DNA of 64,000 nucleotides, taken from Nibrella viscosa (GTDB lineage: Bacteria; Bacteroidota; Bacteroidia; Cytophagales; Spirosomataceae). Each line of letters starts with the position of its first letter. Positions within the stretch are counted from its first letter, which is position 1. The translations under genes and the position numbers were made by a program. Location of the stretch: the NCBI RefSeq assembly GCF_039541875.1, contig NZ_BAABHB010000013.1:147803-211802 (forward strand), written 5' to 3'. Below, in pieces: positions 17,405-27,128 of the stretch. The notes beneath the pieces were generated by a model, which worked only from the letters and a program-made list of their open reading frames with translations, ran no database searches and was not told the origin of the DNA.

Positions 17405-19393
17405 ATGCAAGATAAACAGCACATGGACCGCGTTACGGCGGGAGGTTTACTAGTTGCAATGGGTATTATCTTCGGCGACATTGGTACCTCACCGCTGTAC
17501 GTACTCACGGCCATCCTCGGACCGACCCAACTCATCCGGGAAGAAGTTATACGCGGAGCGCTCTCCTGTATTTTCTGGACCCTTACCCTCCAGACAACCG
17601 TCAAGTACGTGATCCTTATCCTGCGGGCCGACAACCGGGGAGAGGGTGGGATTTTTGCCTTATTTGCGCTGGTCCGGCGGCACGCCCGCTGGCTCACGGT
17701 GCCGGCTATCATCGGCGGCAGCGCCCTGCTGGCCGACGGGATTATTACGCCCCCCATCTCAGTTTCGTCGGCCATTGAAGGGCTACGGATTCTGTACCCA
17801 AATATTCCCACCGTGCCTATCGTCATCGCCATTCTGACGGTACTATTTCTGGTGCAGGCCTTTGGCACCAGCGTAGTTGGTACGGCCTTTGGCCCGATCA
17901 TGCTGATCTGGTTTACCATGCTGGCCGTGCTGGGCATTTCGCAGATTGTGGTAGCGCCGTCGGTGCTGGCGTCCCTCAATCCGTACTATGCCTGGTGGCT
18001 GCTGACGCAGTATCCCGGTGGTTTCTGGCTGCTGGGGGCGGTATTCCTCTGTACGACCGGAGCCGAGGCCCTCTATTCCGACCTGGGGCACTGCGGCCGG
18101 GGTAACATCCGGGTAAGCTGGGTATTCGTGAAGACCTGCCTGCTGCTGAACTACTTTGGGCAGGGTGCCTGGCTGACCACCATAGCCGGGGAGGCTCTGG
18201 GCGACCGCCGGCCATTCTACTCGATCATGCCCGATTGGTTTGTCATCATCGGCGTGGCAATAGCTACGGCGGCCACGGTAATTGCCAGCCAGGCCCTGAT
18301 CAGCGGCTCCTTTACGCTCATCAGCGAAGCCATCCGGCTCAATTTCTGGCCGAAGGTGCGCCTGCGTTATCCGACCGTCAAAAAAGGGCAGTTGTTTGTC
18401 CCGAGCGTGAATTTGCTGCTCTGGGCTGGTTGCGTCGGCATTGTGCTGTACTTCCGGGAGTCGTCGAATATGGAGGCCGCTTACGGGCTGGCCATTACGC
18501 TGACCATGCTTATGACTACCATGCTGATGGCGTATTACCTGTATTCCAGGAAATACAGCGGCTGGGCTGTGGTGTTGTTTCTGGCGGTTTACCTCGCCAT
18601 TGAAGGCTCTTTTCTGGTGGCCAACCTGAGCAAGTTCCCGCATGGCGGTTGGGTATCGCTGGTGATCGGGGCCGCTATTGCCTCGGTGATGTATATCTGG
18701 CTGCACGCCTTCCACATCAAGCTGCGGTTGACGGAATACGTTCGCATCGATCAGTATGTACAGGCTATCAAAGAACTGAGCCGCGACATCAGCATTCCCA
18801 AATACGCCACCCACCTGGTGTTTATGAGTAATGCGGCCCGGCAGTCGGAGATTGAATCCAAAATCATCTACTCCATCTTTCAGAAACGGCCGAAGCGGGC
18901 GGATATTTACTGGTTCGTTCACGTCGATACTACCGATGATCCGTATACGATGGAGTACAAGGTCAACACTATCGCCCCCGACGACTGTTATAAGATAACT
19001 TTTCGGCTAGGGTTTCGGGTCGAGCAGCGCATCAATCTGTTCTTCCGGAAGGTAATCGAAGACATGGTAAAGAATAAGGAAGTGGATATTACCAGCCGCT
19101 ACGAGTCGCTCCACCGCCAGAACGTGATCGGCGATTTCCGCTTTGTGGTGCTGGAGAAGTTCCTTTCCTTTGAAAACGACCTGCCACTAAAGGAGCGGAT
19201 TATCATGAACCTGTATTTCTTTATCAAAGGCTTTACCACGTCTGAAGACCGCTGGTTTGGTCTGGACAGCAGCTCCGTCAAAGTAGAAAAGGTGCCACTG
19301 GTGATTCGCCCCGTCGAGAACGTAAATCTGAAGCGGCTGGATAATCAGAATCGGGAAACGATGCCAGAACCCGTTAATGTGAATGGTCGTTAG
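17405..19393 (+). CDS. kup: Kup-family potassium uptake protein
   Basis: Potassium:proton symporter of the KUP/HAK/KT family, 662 residues. Family signatures seen: IIFGDIGTSPLYVL in the first helix, GEGGIFALFALVRR, GGSALLADGIITPPISVSSAIEG, and TGAEALYSDLGHCG, followed by about twelve membrane helices and a ~200-residue soluble C-terminal domain. It would accumulate K+ across the inner membrane. The gene starts 47 bases after the sensor kinase stop on the same strand, so the two may be co-transcribed. A second ATG nine codons in could also serve as the start. Confidence 0.95.
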   Translation: MQDKQHMDRVTAGGLLVAMGIIFGDIGTSPLYVLTAILGPTQLIREEVIRGALSCIFWTLTLQTTVKYVILILRADNRGEGGIFALFALVRRHARWLTVPAIIGGSALLADGIITPPISVSSAIEGLRILYPNIPTVPIVIAILTVLFLVQAFGTSVVGTAFGPIMLIWFTMLAVLGISQIVVAPSVLASLNPYYAWWLLTQYPGGFWLLGAVFLCTTGAEALYSDLGHCGRGNIRVSWVFVKTCLLLNYFGQGAWLTTIAGEALGDRRPFYSIMPDWFVIIGVAIATAATVIASQALISGSFTLISEAIRLNFWPKVRLRYPTVKKGQLFVPSVNLLLWAGCVGIVLYFRESSNMEAAYGLAITLTMLMTTMLMAYYLYSRKYSGWAVVLFLAVYLAIEGSFLVANLSKFPHGGWVSLVIGAAIASVMYIWLHAFHIKLRLTEYVRIDQYVQAIKELSRDISIPKYATHLVFMSNAARQSEIESKIIYSIFQKRPKRADIYWFVHVDTTDDPYTMEYKVNTIAPDDCYKITFRLGFRVEQRINLFFRKVIEDMVKNKEVDITSRYESLHRQNVIGDFRFVVLEKFLSFENDLPLKERIIMNLYFFIKGFTTSEDRWFGLDSSSVKVEKVPLVIRPVENVNLKRLDNQNRETMPEPVNVNGR

Positions 19394-19527
19394 CTGCTAT
19401 ATTGACATTTGTAGAAAAGGTGCATGCTTTCTATATGTTCATGCTTAATGAACTCCGGAAGAGCTCCTTTGGGTCCAAAGTCCAGCGGCTTCGATGTCGA
19501 GTAGAAAGTCAACGCATATAAAGTTGT

Positions 19528-22500
19528 TTATTTTTCCAGCATTTGCTCAATACCATCCCAATCTGAGGGCAGCGGCATAGCTATTAACCTTTCTGCTCGT
19601 TGTAAATAGAGCCTGGCTGGTATATCATCAGGGTTTTGGGAAAGCACCTGCTTAAATGCCAGAATAGCCTCATCAAAATTTTTACTATAGTAAGCATTAA
19701 TTCCTTTTTGATACGTGTTCAGATTCTGCTGCTTTCTCTTTCGGATTTCGGCTTCTTCGGCATTCACCATTTCATAAATTACCAATACTTTCTCTTTACC
19801 CTTTACTTTGACTCTGCCCAGGAAACGAAAGAGAAATTCATACGTATCCGGTATTCGTGATAACGTTTCTTCGCTTAGAATTGTCCGAACACCAAAATGT
19901 TTGGTTAAACCTTCCAGCCGTGATGATATATTTACTGCATCAGAAATAACATTAGCGTCGTGGCGCTCATTATCACCAATAATACCCATACTTATATGGC
20001 CTGTATGCAGCCCGGTGCCTAAAATTAATGGATAGTTATTCGTATTAATACGGCCACTATTGTATATGGCCAGCTTATTGTTAATCTCGATGGTGGCACG
20101 AAGGGCATCTACCGGGTTATCTTTAAATAAAGCAATAAAACCATCACCTAAATAATGATTGATGAATCCATTGTTATTACGTACGATCGGACCAACCAGC
20201 GCTAAATACTCGTTAATTAAGTCAAAGCTTTCTTTGGGGGTTAATCTTTCGGAGATGCTGGTAAAGGACCGGATATCACAAAACATTACTGTCATATCTT
20301 TGTCGATACTATCTCCGAGCTTTACCTGTAAAATACTCTGATGGCCCAAAGCGCTCAAAAAATCGACTGGTACAAACCGTTGATAGGCCCGACTCAGTTC
20401 TAACTCTTTTTTATACAACAGCGCATTTTGTACCGAAACGGCAATCTGACCAGATAATAGTTTCAATACTTCAAAGCGTGCTGGTGTAAACACATCAACT
20501 GCTAAGTTATTTTCCAGGTAAATAATGGCAATAACGTTGCCATGCTGCAAAATAGGCTGGCATAATATAGACTTTGGTTTTTTTGCATTCAGGTACGGGT
20601 CTTTTGCAAATCGCATATCGTTATGCGCATTGCTGACGATGAGTGTCTCTAACGTATGATAAACAAATTGCACAATAGACTGCGGCAGGTTTTCTATCCT
20701 GTTTACTGGTATGTCGTCTAAATGCGTAACCGTTTCCAGCTCTATGGAACTTTCAGCTACAGCAACGAGGCTGCCGTTTTTTTCGAGGATAATAATGCCC
20801 GTTTCCGCACCTGCATTTTCCAGTACAATCCTGAGCAGCTTTTCGAGCAGCTTTTCAAAAACGACCTCACCTGATATGACCGTTGCTGCCTTAAAAATGC
20901 TTTGAAGGTCGATGGATGATGTAGAGGTAATTGGGAATGCGTCAGCAATAGAAGGCAAGCTAGTAGGGGTAAGTACAGCTTTTTGCGGATACTTCGCTTT
21001 CAGTTGATTTGCCTTGGCCTTAGCACCCCAGTGCATATAGTTGATTATGGCTTCCCCGAGCAGGCTATTGCCGATTTCATCAAGGCCCTGCTGCTTATAA
21101 AAAGTGCCGGCCTGTTCATTTATCAGGGCGATATCCTGTATAATATTGCTGGTTTCGGCGGCTGCTTTAGCTTCTCTAAAAAGATGAGAAGCGTTGGCAA
21201 ATTGATTCCGGATAGCAGCTTCTTCGGCAGCGACCAGGAGGTATTTCGCTTTGAAATTTCCTTTGGCGTTGTCAGCCCATTTTCGCATTCTTTTCTGATG
21301 CGCTTTTACTTTGCCCAGGGCTTCCTTCTGGGTTATTTTGTTTTCTCTGCATAGTGCCAGCAGGGTTAGGGACAGAAAGAAACTGAGCCGGGCTTCTTCA
21401 ACAAGGCCTAACATAGAGGCAATGCTTTTTTCGCCTTTTTCAAAGTACGCCAGCGCCTGCTCATATTCACCAAACAGGTAACAAAGCTCGGCCTGGTATA
21501 TATAATGAGCCGTGAGGGGCAATGGTACGCCATCTTTCTCCGCAAACGCTATCAGTTGCTCCATGTGCGTGGATACGTTAGTGGAATCCATAAACACTGC
21601 CGGATCTTCGGGTATGCCCATCAACGCGCAAATCTGACGCGCTTCTACAAGCAAATGATGCAATGTTGTAAGATGATATACCTGACGGCCAAAATGAAGG
21701 CAACGTTTCATACTACCGTATACAGTGTCCAGGTCTTCTCCTCCGAGAAACTGATTTTTAGTCAAAAAATTTAATGCGTACCCGGCATAGATTAAATCAT
21801 TCGCTTCAATACCTACTTCGTGTGCTTTTCGTAAATAATCAAGAGTATCATTAAAGTTGTCATGCCAGTGTGCAATGCAACCACCATATATAACGTATAC
21901 TTTTGAGCGGAGCGTTTTATCGTCAAATTTTTCGTTCAGCCACAGTCCGAGCTTTCCGTAATCATACCCATTTTTTATATCGTTTAGCTGGGCACAACAA
22001 ACAAATCCATAAAAGCTGTACGCCAGTGCCGATGGTGGTGAATTGCCAAAACGGGCTGAGATATTTACCATTCGGAGAATAGATAATGCCAGCAGGTTTT
22101 GGTTATGTAAATAAGCCGGACCCCATAGATTCATCAGAATCTTCATCGCCAGAATTAATTTAGGCGAAGTCAGGTTAGGAGCATCCTTTAAATCATCTAT
22201 GGATTTGTTACGTAAAAAATATTTTACTTTTAGTAACTCAACCGTAATACTTATAGTACCAGGTTTTTCGGGCAGATGAATGCCCAGCAGGTTCAAGCCT
22301 TTTAATGCTGTTCTGATCGCTTCTGTGTGGCGGCTGGTGTTCTCGTAAAGCTGCATTTTCCGCGCCAGTATTTCCGCTTTCCCAAGATCGTCATGGGCGT
22401 TTGAGAAGGCTGCGTCAAATGTCTCTTCCGCTGCAGCATAGTTACCACAAAAGTACTCACACTCAGACCTGGCAATCAAGAAATCACTATACAGTGCCGG

Positions 22501-24864
22501 GGCATCTGCCTGGCTAATAAACGCCATACCTGTGCGGTAATAAAGCAGGGCAGGCTGATATGAGTTGGCGTTCTTGGCCCGTTCGGCGGCTATGTAGTTA
22601 AGCTGGGCAACGGCTATTCTTTCTTCCCTGTCTGTAATCAGATCCGCAGCGGAATTGAAATGCACAACCACATCGAACACTGTATCATTTAATTTTTTGG
22701 GGTCCAGGTTCCTGCGCAGTAGCCTGCCGATATGTAAATGAGTAATCTTTTTTTCGTTGTTGGCAATCAGGGAATAAGCAGCTTGCTGAATACGGTCATG
22801 GCTGAATTTGAAAACTGCATTTCCGGAATAGTCTTTTACGTCAAGCTCTACCCAAAGCTGATCATTGAAATGCTGGGAACGCTGGTTTACGGGTGTCAGT
22901 AGCTCTTCTTTTATAGCCTCCCATAATAATCGAGTTACCCGGAATTTTTCTTTTTCACTGATTAGAGAAAGAGTGTCCAGGTCAAACCTGTTTCCTATAC
23001 AGGATGCCAGCTTTAGAACATGTTGCGTAGCGGAAGAGAGCGTTTGAATTTTTGTTACCACCAGATCGACTACATTGTCGGTAATATTCATGCTGCTAAT
23101 GCCACCCAGATTCCATTGCCAGGTGCCTATTGTACTATCAAAATAGATGAGATCTTCCTGCACCAGCTTCAGCAAAAACTGGTTGATAAAAAAAGGATTT
23201 CCGCCTGTTTTCTTCATTACCTGGGCAGTTAGCTCATAGGTGCTTTCAGCCTCACGGTGCAGTGAGTCGGCAATCAGCTGGTTTACTTCTTCTTTATTTA
23301 ATTCATTTAAGGTGAGAGTGATTACCGCTTTACGTATTCCGGATAGCCGCTCCAGCATCAGCATTAAAGGATGGGATGGAGTTATTGGCGTTACTTCATT
23401 ATCCCGGTAGGCACCTATTAACAGAACATGCCTTAATTCAGGTTCAGTCAATAGCGTGTACAAGAGTTCCAGCGACCCGGAATCAGCCCACTGTAAGTCG
23501 TCGATGAAAACAACCAGAGGATTGGCTTCCGTAGCTATAGCCTGAATAAACCGTGTAAATAGTTTGAAAAAACGGTCCTGGGTTTCGCTGAAGCCTAGTT
23601 TTAAGGCAGATTGTTGTTTGCCGATCAATAGCTCCAGCTCCGGTATGACATCAATCAAGACCTGGCCGTCGCCATCCAGCGCGGCAGCAACTGTTTTCTG
23701 CCAGTTGGTAAACTCAGCAGGACTTTCGGTAAGAAACTGCCGGATCAGGCTACCAAAGGCGTTAGCGATGGCGCTATATGGATTATTACGGTTATACTGG
23801 TCAAATTTACCCGAGGTGAAATAGCCGTTTTCTTTCGCGATCGGTTTATGAATTTCGTTGATCAGGCGGGTTTTGCCTACACCCGAGTAACCGGCAATCA
23901 GCATCAGCTCGACAGACCCATTTCGGGCTTTATCCAACATATCGTTCAATTGCTGAATTTCCTGCCGGCGGCCATATAACTTTTCTGAAATGGAAAAAGT
24001 CGAAGACAACTCGTCTTTACCAGGAACAAAGGCGGTGATGGCTCCGGTTTGCTGGTATAGGTGGAGGCATTGCTGCAGATCGCTTTTTAGGCTCTTGGCG
24101 CTTTGGTAGCGGTCTTCGGCATTTTTTGCCAGCAGCTTCATAACAATAGCGGACAGCGGATACGGTATATTGGGGTTTAGTATACAGAGCTCTTCGGGTT
24201 GCTTGGCCAGGTGAGCGTGTACCAGTTCCGTTACCTGCTGGTACCGGAACGGCAGTTGCCCGCAAAACAAGTGGTACAGGGTAACTCCCAGCGAATACAG
24301 GTCGGTCCGATAGTCGACGCTCCGGTTCATACGGCCGGTTTGCTCCGGCGAGATGTAGAACAGCGAACCTTTTACCCGTTCGAACCTGTTAATCTCGACC
24401 TGTTCTTTGTGCAGCAGGGTGGCTGTACTAAAATTAAATAACCTAAGCTGAAGGGTATCTGGATCGATAATAAAATTAGCGGGATTTATGCCTTTATGAA
24501 TGATCTGCTGCGCATGAATCTGCTCTATGACGCGAGCCATTTCTATACCAATCGTCAGGCAATCGGTTATAGGCAAGCGCCGGTCAGTGATAAATTCGGA
24601 GAGTGGGATACCATTGAAATACTCTTTTACCAGGGCAATGCTGTGTTGCATTTTCACTAGTTCAAGACTTTTCAGGACACCAGTGACCGGCAGATCGTGC
24701 GTGATTTCGTAGTCGTTTTTTAAACTTACCAGTTCGTCCAGCGAGTAGTAGCTGTCTTCTATTTCCTGCACAAATACTTTCTGCTGGGTGCTGTCCTCAA
24801 TCGCTTCGTAAAAGACAGTGTTCTCTGCCCGGAACTTTGGTTTCTTATTCTGGTAGGTTACCAT
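19528..24864 (-). CDS. Pseudokinase-STAND ATPase-TPR-GAF-nucleotide cyclase regulator
   Basis: A 1778-residue multidomain signalling protein. Residues ~10-275 have a Ser/Thr kinase fold like the cyanobacterial HstK type, but the VAIK Lys is Gln 33, the HRD loop reads HKGINPANF (123-131) and DFG reads NFS (144-146), so it should lack phosphotransfer. A STAND/AAA ATPase follows (LYGRRQEI at 297, Walker A GYSGVGKT 325-332, Walker B VVFIDDLQWAD 451-461), then a long helical, TPR-like region (~700-1280), GAF (~1310-1460) and a class III cyclase (~1500-1695) with metal Asps in FCDIRSF and YLGDGF and DAVNISSR. A C-terminal TPR-like hairpin ends it. It is the last gene of a minus-strand unit with two flavoproteins and a methyltransferase, 45 bases after the nearest. 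It may sense a metabolite and make cAMP. A+T-richer than most neighbours. Confidence 0.9.
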   Translation of the reverse strand: MVTYQNKKPKFRAENTVFYEAIEDSTQQKVFVQEIEDSYYSLDELVSLKNDYEITHDLPVTGVLKSLELVKMQHSIALVKEYFNGIPLSEFITDRRLPITDCLTIGIEMARVIEQIHAQQIIHKGINPANFIIDPDTLQLRLFNFSTATLLHKEQVEINRFERVKGSLFYISPEQTGRMNRSVDYRTDLYSLGVTLYHLFCGQLPFRYQQVTELVHAHLAKQPEELCILNPNIPYPLSAIVMKLLAKNAEDRYQSAKSLKSDLQQCLHLYQQTGAITAFVPGKDELSSTFSISEKLYGRRQEIQQLNDMLDKARNGSVELMLIAGYSGVGKTRLINEIHKPIAKENGYFTSGKFDQYNRNNPYSAIANAFGSLIRQFLTESPAEFTNWQKTVAAALDGDGQVLIDVIPELELLIGKQQSALKLGFSETQDRFFKLFTRFIQAIATEANPLVVFIDDLQWADSGSLELLYTLLTEPELRHVLLIGAYRDNEVTPITPSHPLMLMLERLSGIRKAVITLTLNELNKEEVNQLIADSLHREAESTYELTAQVMKKTGGNPFFINQFLLKLVQEDLIYFDSTIGTWQWNLGGISSMNITDNVVDLVVTKIQTLSSATQHVLKLASCIGNRFDLDTLSLISEKEKFRVTRLLWEAIKEELLTPVNQRSQHFNDQLWVELDVKDYSGNAVFKFSHDRIQQAAYSLIANNEKKITHLHIGRLLRRNLDPKKLNDTVFDVVVHFNSAADLITDREERIAVAQLNYIAAERAKNANSYQPALLYYRTGMAFISQADAPALYSDFLIARSECEYFCGNYAAAEETFDAAFSNAHDDLGKAEILARKMQLYENTSRHTEAIRTALKGLNLLGIHLPEKPGTISITVELLKVKYFLRNKSIDDLKDAPNLTSPKLILAMKILMNLWGPAYLHNQNLLALSILRMVNISARFGNSPPSALAYSFYGFVCCAQLNDIKNGYDYGKLGLWLNEKFDDKTLRSKVYVIYGGCIAHWHDNFNDTLDYLRKAHEVGIEANDLIYAGYALNFLTKNQFLGGEDLDTVYGSMKRCLHFGRQVYHLTTLHHLLVEARQICALMGIPEDPAVFMDSTNVSTHMEQLIAFAEKDGVPLPLTAHYIYQAELCYLFGEYEQALAYFEKGEKSIASMLGLVEEARLSFFLSLTLLALCRENKITQKEALGKVKAHQKRMRKWADNAKGNFKAKYLLVAAEEAAIRNQFANASHLFREAKAAAETSNIIQDIALINEQAGTFYKQQGLDEIGNSLLGEAIINYMHWGAKAKANQLKAKYPQKAVLTPTSLPSIADAFPITSTSSIDLQSIFKAATVISGEVVFEKLLEKLLRIVLENAGAETGIIILEKNGSLVAVAESSIELETVTHLDDIPVNRIENLPQSIVQFVYHTLETLIVSNAHNDMRFAKDPYLNAKKPKSILCQPILQHGNVIAIIYLENNLAVDVFTPARFEVLKLLSGQIAVSVQNALLYKKELELSRAYQRFVPVDFLSALGHQSILQVKLGDSIDKDMTVMFCDIRSFTSISERLTPKESFDLINEYLALVGPIVRNNNGFINHYLGDGFIALFKDNPVDALRATIEINNKLAIYNSGRINTNNYPLILGTGLHTGHISMGIIGDNERHDANVISDAVNISSRLEGLTKHFGVRTILSEETLSRIPDTYEFLFRFLGRVKVKGKEKVLVIYEMVNAEEAEIRKRKQQNLNTYQKGINAYYSKNFDEAILAFKQVLSQNPDDIPARLYLQRAERLIAMPLPSDWDGIEQMLEK

Positions 24865-24909
24865 CGCGAAGAGGAGTTATCAGCCTTTCATCAAGTTATC
24901 TGTCTTATT

Positions 24910-27105
24910 TCATTCAGACTCGTGTGTTTTGACGGCATATTCACCAATGATGGTTAAAGGGACTTTGGTAATAGCCCGTGCGGTGGCAATGCCCGCCATC
25001 ATCGCTCCTTCAAAACAACCTGAATTTAGGGGTGTGGCAATCCAATCGCCTGTAATGTACAAATTTTCAAAGCCTGTTTCATCTGTTTTTAACCGGTATT
25101 TCGAACTGCCCGTCACCGAAAGCACATACCGCTCCGACGGATCGATATTGGCTCTCATATACTGCGAATACAAGCGGTTTATTCCCATCTGTGGCCGGCT
25201 GTCGTGCAATAAAAACCAGTTAAACCATTGACTCAATCCTCTGGAGGGTTTTACCCGTGGAAAAGGCACCTCTATATGTTTCACCAGAAATTCGATGAAT
25301 TGGCCGGCTACCCGGTAATACATATACTGCGGGAATACTGAAAAACCTGGTGGTGGTACCTGAGCGGCATCTCTGAAAACACCCGTAAAGAACAATACAC
25401 TCTTCGGTGTGTTATTCACCGGCCAGTCTTCCAGGGCTACCAAGTCGGGGTTCATACAGCACGTACTCAGCGGTTCATGGTAGGTTGTATAGATGCTCAC
25501 GTCGGGGAAAGCCCAGCCCAGGTCACTGGCGCTGCGGTTGGTCCATAGTTGTAAAGACTGCGTGGGCACCGTTTCAATGGCACCTACCATCCTGCGCCAG
25601 TTCTCGTTCGCTTCGATCAATTCGGTACAGAGGTACGGAATTGAGCCGACAGAGATGCCAAAAATTACTTCATCAAAGTCTTTGCCATCCTGCAAGGTAA
25701 CGGTTTCCTTACCAGTCCAGGCCGTCCAGAAAGATTCAAGGTTGACATTTTCGGCCTGGCTTCGTTTCTCCAGTTCTTCACCTTCAACGATGAGGTCATA
25801 CTTAGGTTCGGAAGGCCAGCACTTTATGCCTTTTACGTCAACCAGTGGATCATACTTGTCATCGCCCGACTTGAGGGTTACCTGCTTTTCAATGTCGATG
25901 CGGTCGATCCGCTTCTTATCGGCCGATACGTGCAGCTCTTTTACCTTATGAAAGAATTTAAACTTTACCCCAAACTCCTTTAGCAGCAGGTAGTAGGGCG
26001 TAAACACAACTTCAGCCATACTTCCCCTGAATTTGAAGAACATGCTTTTGTCATTGGTAAGCAACGCAACAAGAATGCCTTTCAGGGTAGTGCCGGCTTC
26101 AGAGTTGGGAAACCGCTTATCGCCGTCCCGGTATGCAAAGGCACCATCATAGTAGGAGGTAACCAGGGTATTGCTCAACGTCACTTCGGAAGCGCCGTGG
26201 CTGCGCAGCCACTGAATAAAGTCGATCTCATTCAGGGAGTCTAATCCCTGATGAAACACATTATCCGTAAGCAGGCCGTTTAGTATCGTAAGACCGAGGT
26301 CAACGATAACAAATATACGTCGCAGAATCTGGTGTTCTTCCAGATAGGAACTAAAAACGTCGCCGATAAAGGAAAGGAGTGTTTCTGTTTCGTTCAGCAG
26401 GCCTGTCACTAACGGATGGTTCTTTTGAAACGTGTTGATCTCTGCCAGCCGGGTGAATTGGTCATGTACACTTTTCAGCCGCGTAACTACCTTGTCGGTA
26501 TTGTTTTGATGATCTTCTTCCAGCCACTCAACCAGGTGTTGCGCCACTGTTTTCGGTATTTTAACCAGATTGTTCTTCTCCTCTTCTACGGTTTGAATGA
26601 TCAGCTTCAGGGCAGCAATAACGTAATCTGCCAGGTAGTATGTAAAATCTTTGTGCTGGCTATCGGGTACCAGGTTTTTTTCGGGGGGTATATTCCAGGT
26701 ATGAGGGCTTATTTTCCAGGCATCCCAGCGGTTCATTTGCAGGTTCTCATAGCCAATATAAGAAGGGCAGGGGATAAGCGCTTCATGCCAGGGTTTAGGT
26801 TTATATCCGGTTTGCTGCAGGCGGGCATAACAATCATCTATCCAGCGAAAAGAGTTGTGATAAGCACCAAACCAAAAGTGTATGCCATGCTCTTCTACCC
26901 GGGCATGCGCCTTTAGGTTGCGGCCGCTGGCGCATTTACCTCCCAGCCGCCAGCCAAGCTGATATACGGTTATATCGAGCTTGCTCTTATCCCAATTATT
27001 GGCCGCCAGCATGTAGTAAACTGCCGCCATGGCGGCAGGCCCTCCTCCCAGTACGGCTATCTTTTTGGCCGACGGTTTTGTAGCAGTTGCAGAATTATTC
27101 TCCAT
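24910..27105 (-). CDS. FAD-dependent amine oxidase/desaturase-like protein (paralogue B)
   Basis: Flavoprotein of 731 residues with an N-terminal dinucleotide-binding motif IAVLGGGPAAMAAVYYML, then VYQLGWRLGGKCASGR and EEHGIHFWFGAYHNSF, the arrangement seen in phytoene desaturase, hydroxysqualene dehydroxylase and related NAD(P)/FAD-binding proteins. Near the C-terminus NLYITGDWIATPLNSGCFEGAMMAG (split here) is the usual FAD-contacting end segment. It probably oxidises or desaturates a hydrophobic substrate; which is unknown. A long helical insertion (~150-330) is not recognised. The gene is clearly paralogous to 27129-29336, lying 23 bases downstream of it, which points to tandem duplication. 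Same transcript as the methyltransferase and the large regulator is likely. Confidence 0.82.
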   Translation of the reverse strand: MENNSATATKPSAKKIAVLGGGPAAMAAVYYMLAANNWDKSKLDITVYQLGWRLGGKCASGRNLKAHARVEEHGIHFWFGAYHNSFRWIDDCYARLQQTGYKPKPWHEALIPCPSYIGYENLQMNRWDAWKISPHTWNIPPEKNLVPDSQHKDFTYYLADYVIAALKLIIQTVEEEKNNLVKIPKTVAQHLVEWLEEDHQNNTDKVVTRLKSVHDQFTRLAEINTFQKNHPLVTGLLNETETLLSFIGDVFSSYLEEHQILRRIFVIVDLGLTILNGLLTDNVFHQGLDSLNEIDFIQWLRSHGASEVTLSNTLVTSYYDGAFAYRDGDKRFPNSEAGTTLKGILVALLTNDKSMFFKFRGSMAEVVFTPYYLLLKEFGVKFKFFHKVKELHVSADKKRIDRIDIEKQVTLKSGDDKYDPLVDVKGIKCWPSEPKYDLIVEGEELEKRSQAENVNLESFWTAWTGKETVTLQDGKDFDEVIFGISVGSIPYLCTELIEANENWRRMVGAIETVPTQSLQLWTNRSASDLGWAFPDVSIYTTYHEPLSTCCMNPDLVALEDWPVNNTPKSVLFFTGVFRDAAQVPPPGFSVFPQYMYYRVAGQFIEFLVKHIEVPFPRVKPSRGLSQWFNWFLLHDSRPQMGINRLYSQYMRANIDPSERYVLSVTGSSKYRLKTDETGFENLYITGDWIATPLNSGCFEGAMMAGIATARAITKVPLTIIGEYAVKTHESE

Positions 27106-27128
27106 AGTGTAAAGGCTTAGAATGGCTT

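Noticed and set aside
17843..18922. 359-codon open frame on the minus strand within the Kup gene
   Set aside because: It is antisense to a clear Kup protein, is rich in Gln, His, Pro and Arg, and has no recognisable family; a typical by-product of GC-rich coding DNA.
19528..24864. Anti-phage defence protein (STAND-type)
   Set aside because: The ATPase core resembles STAND regulators, but no effector nuclease, protease or membrane-killing domain is fused, and the neighbours are metabolic enzymes.
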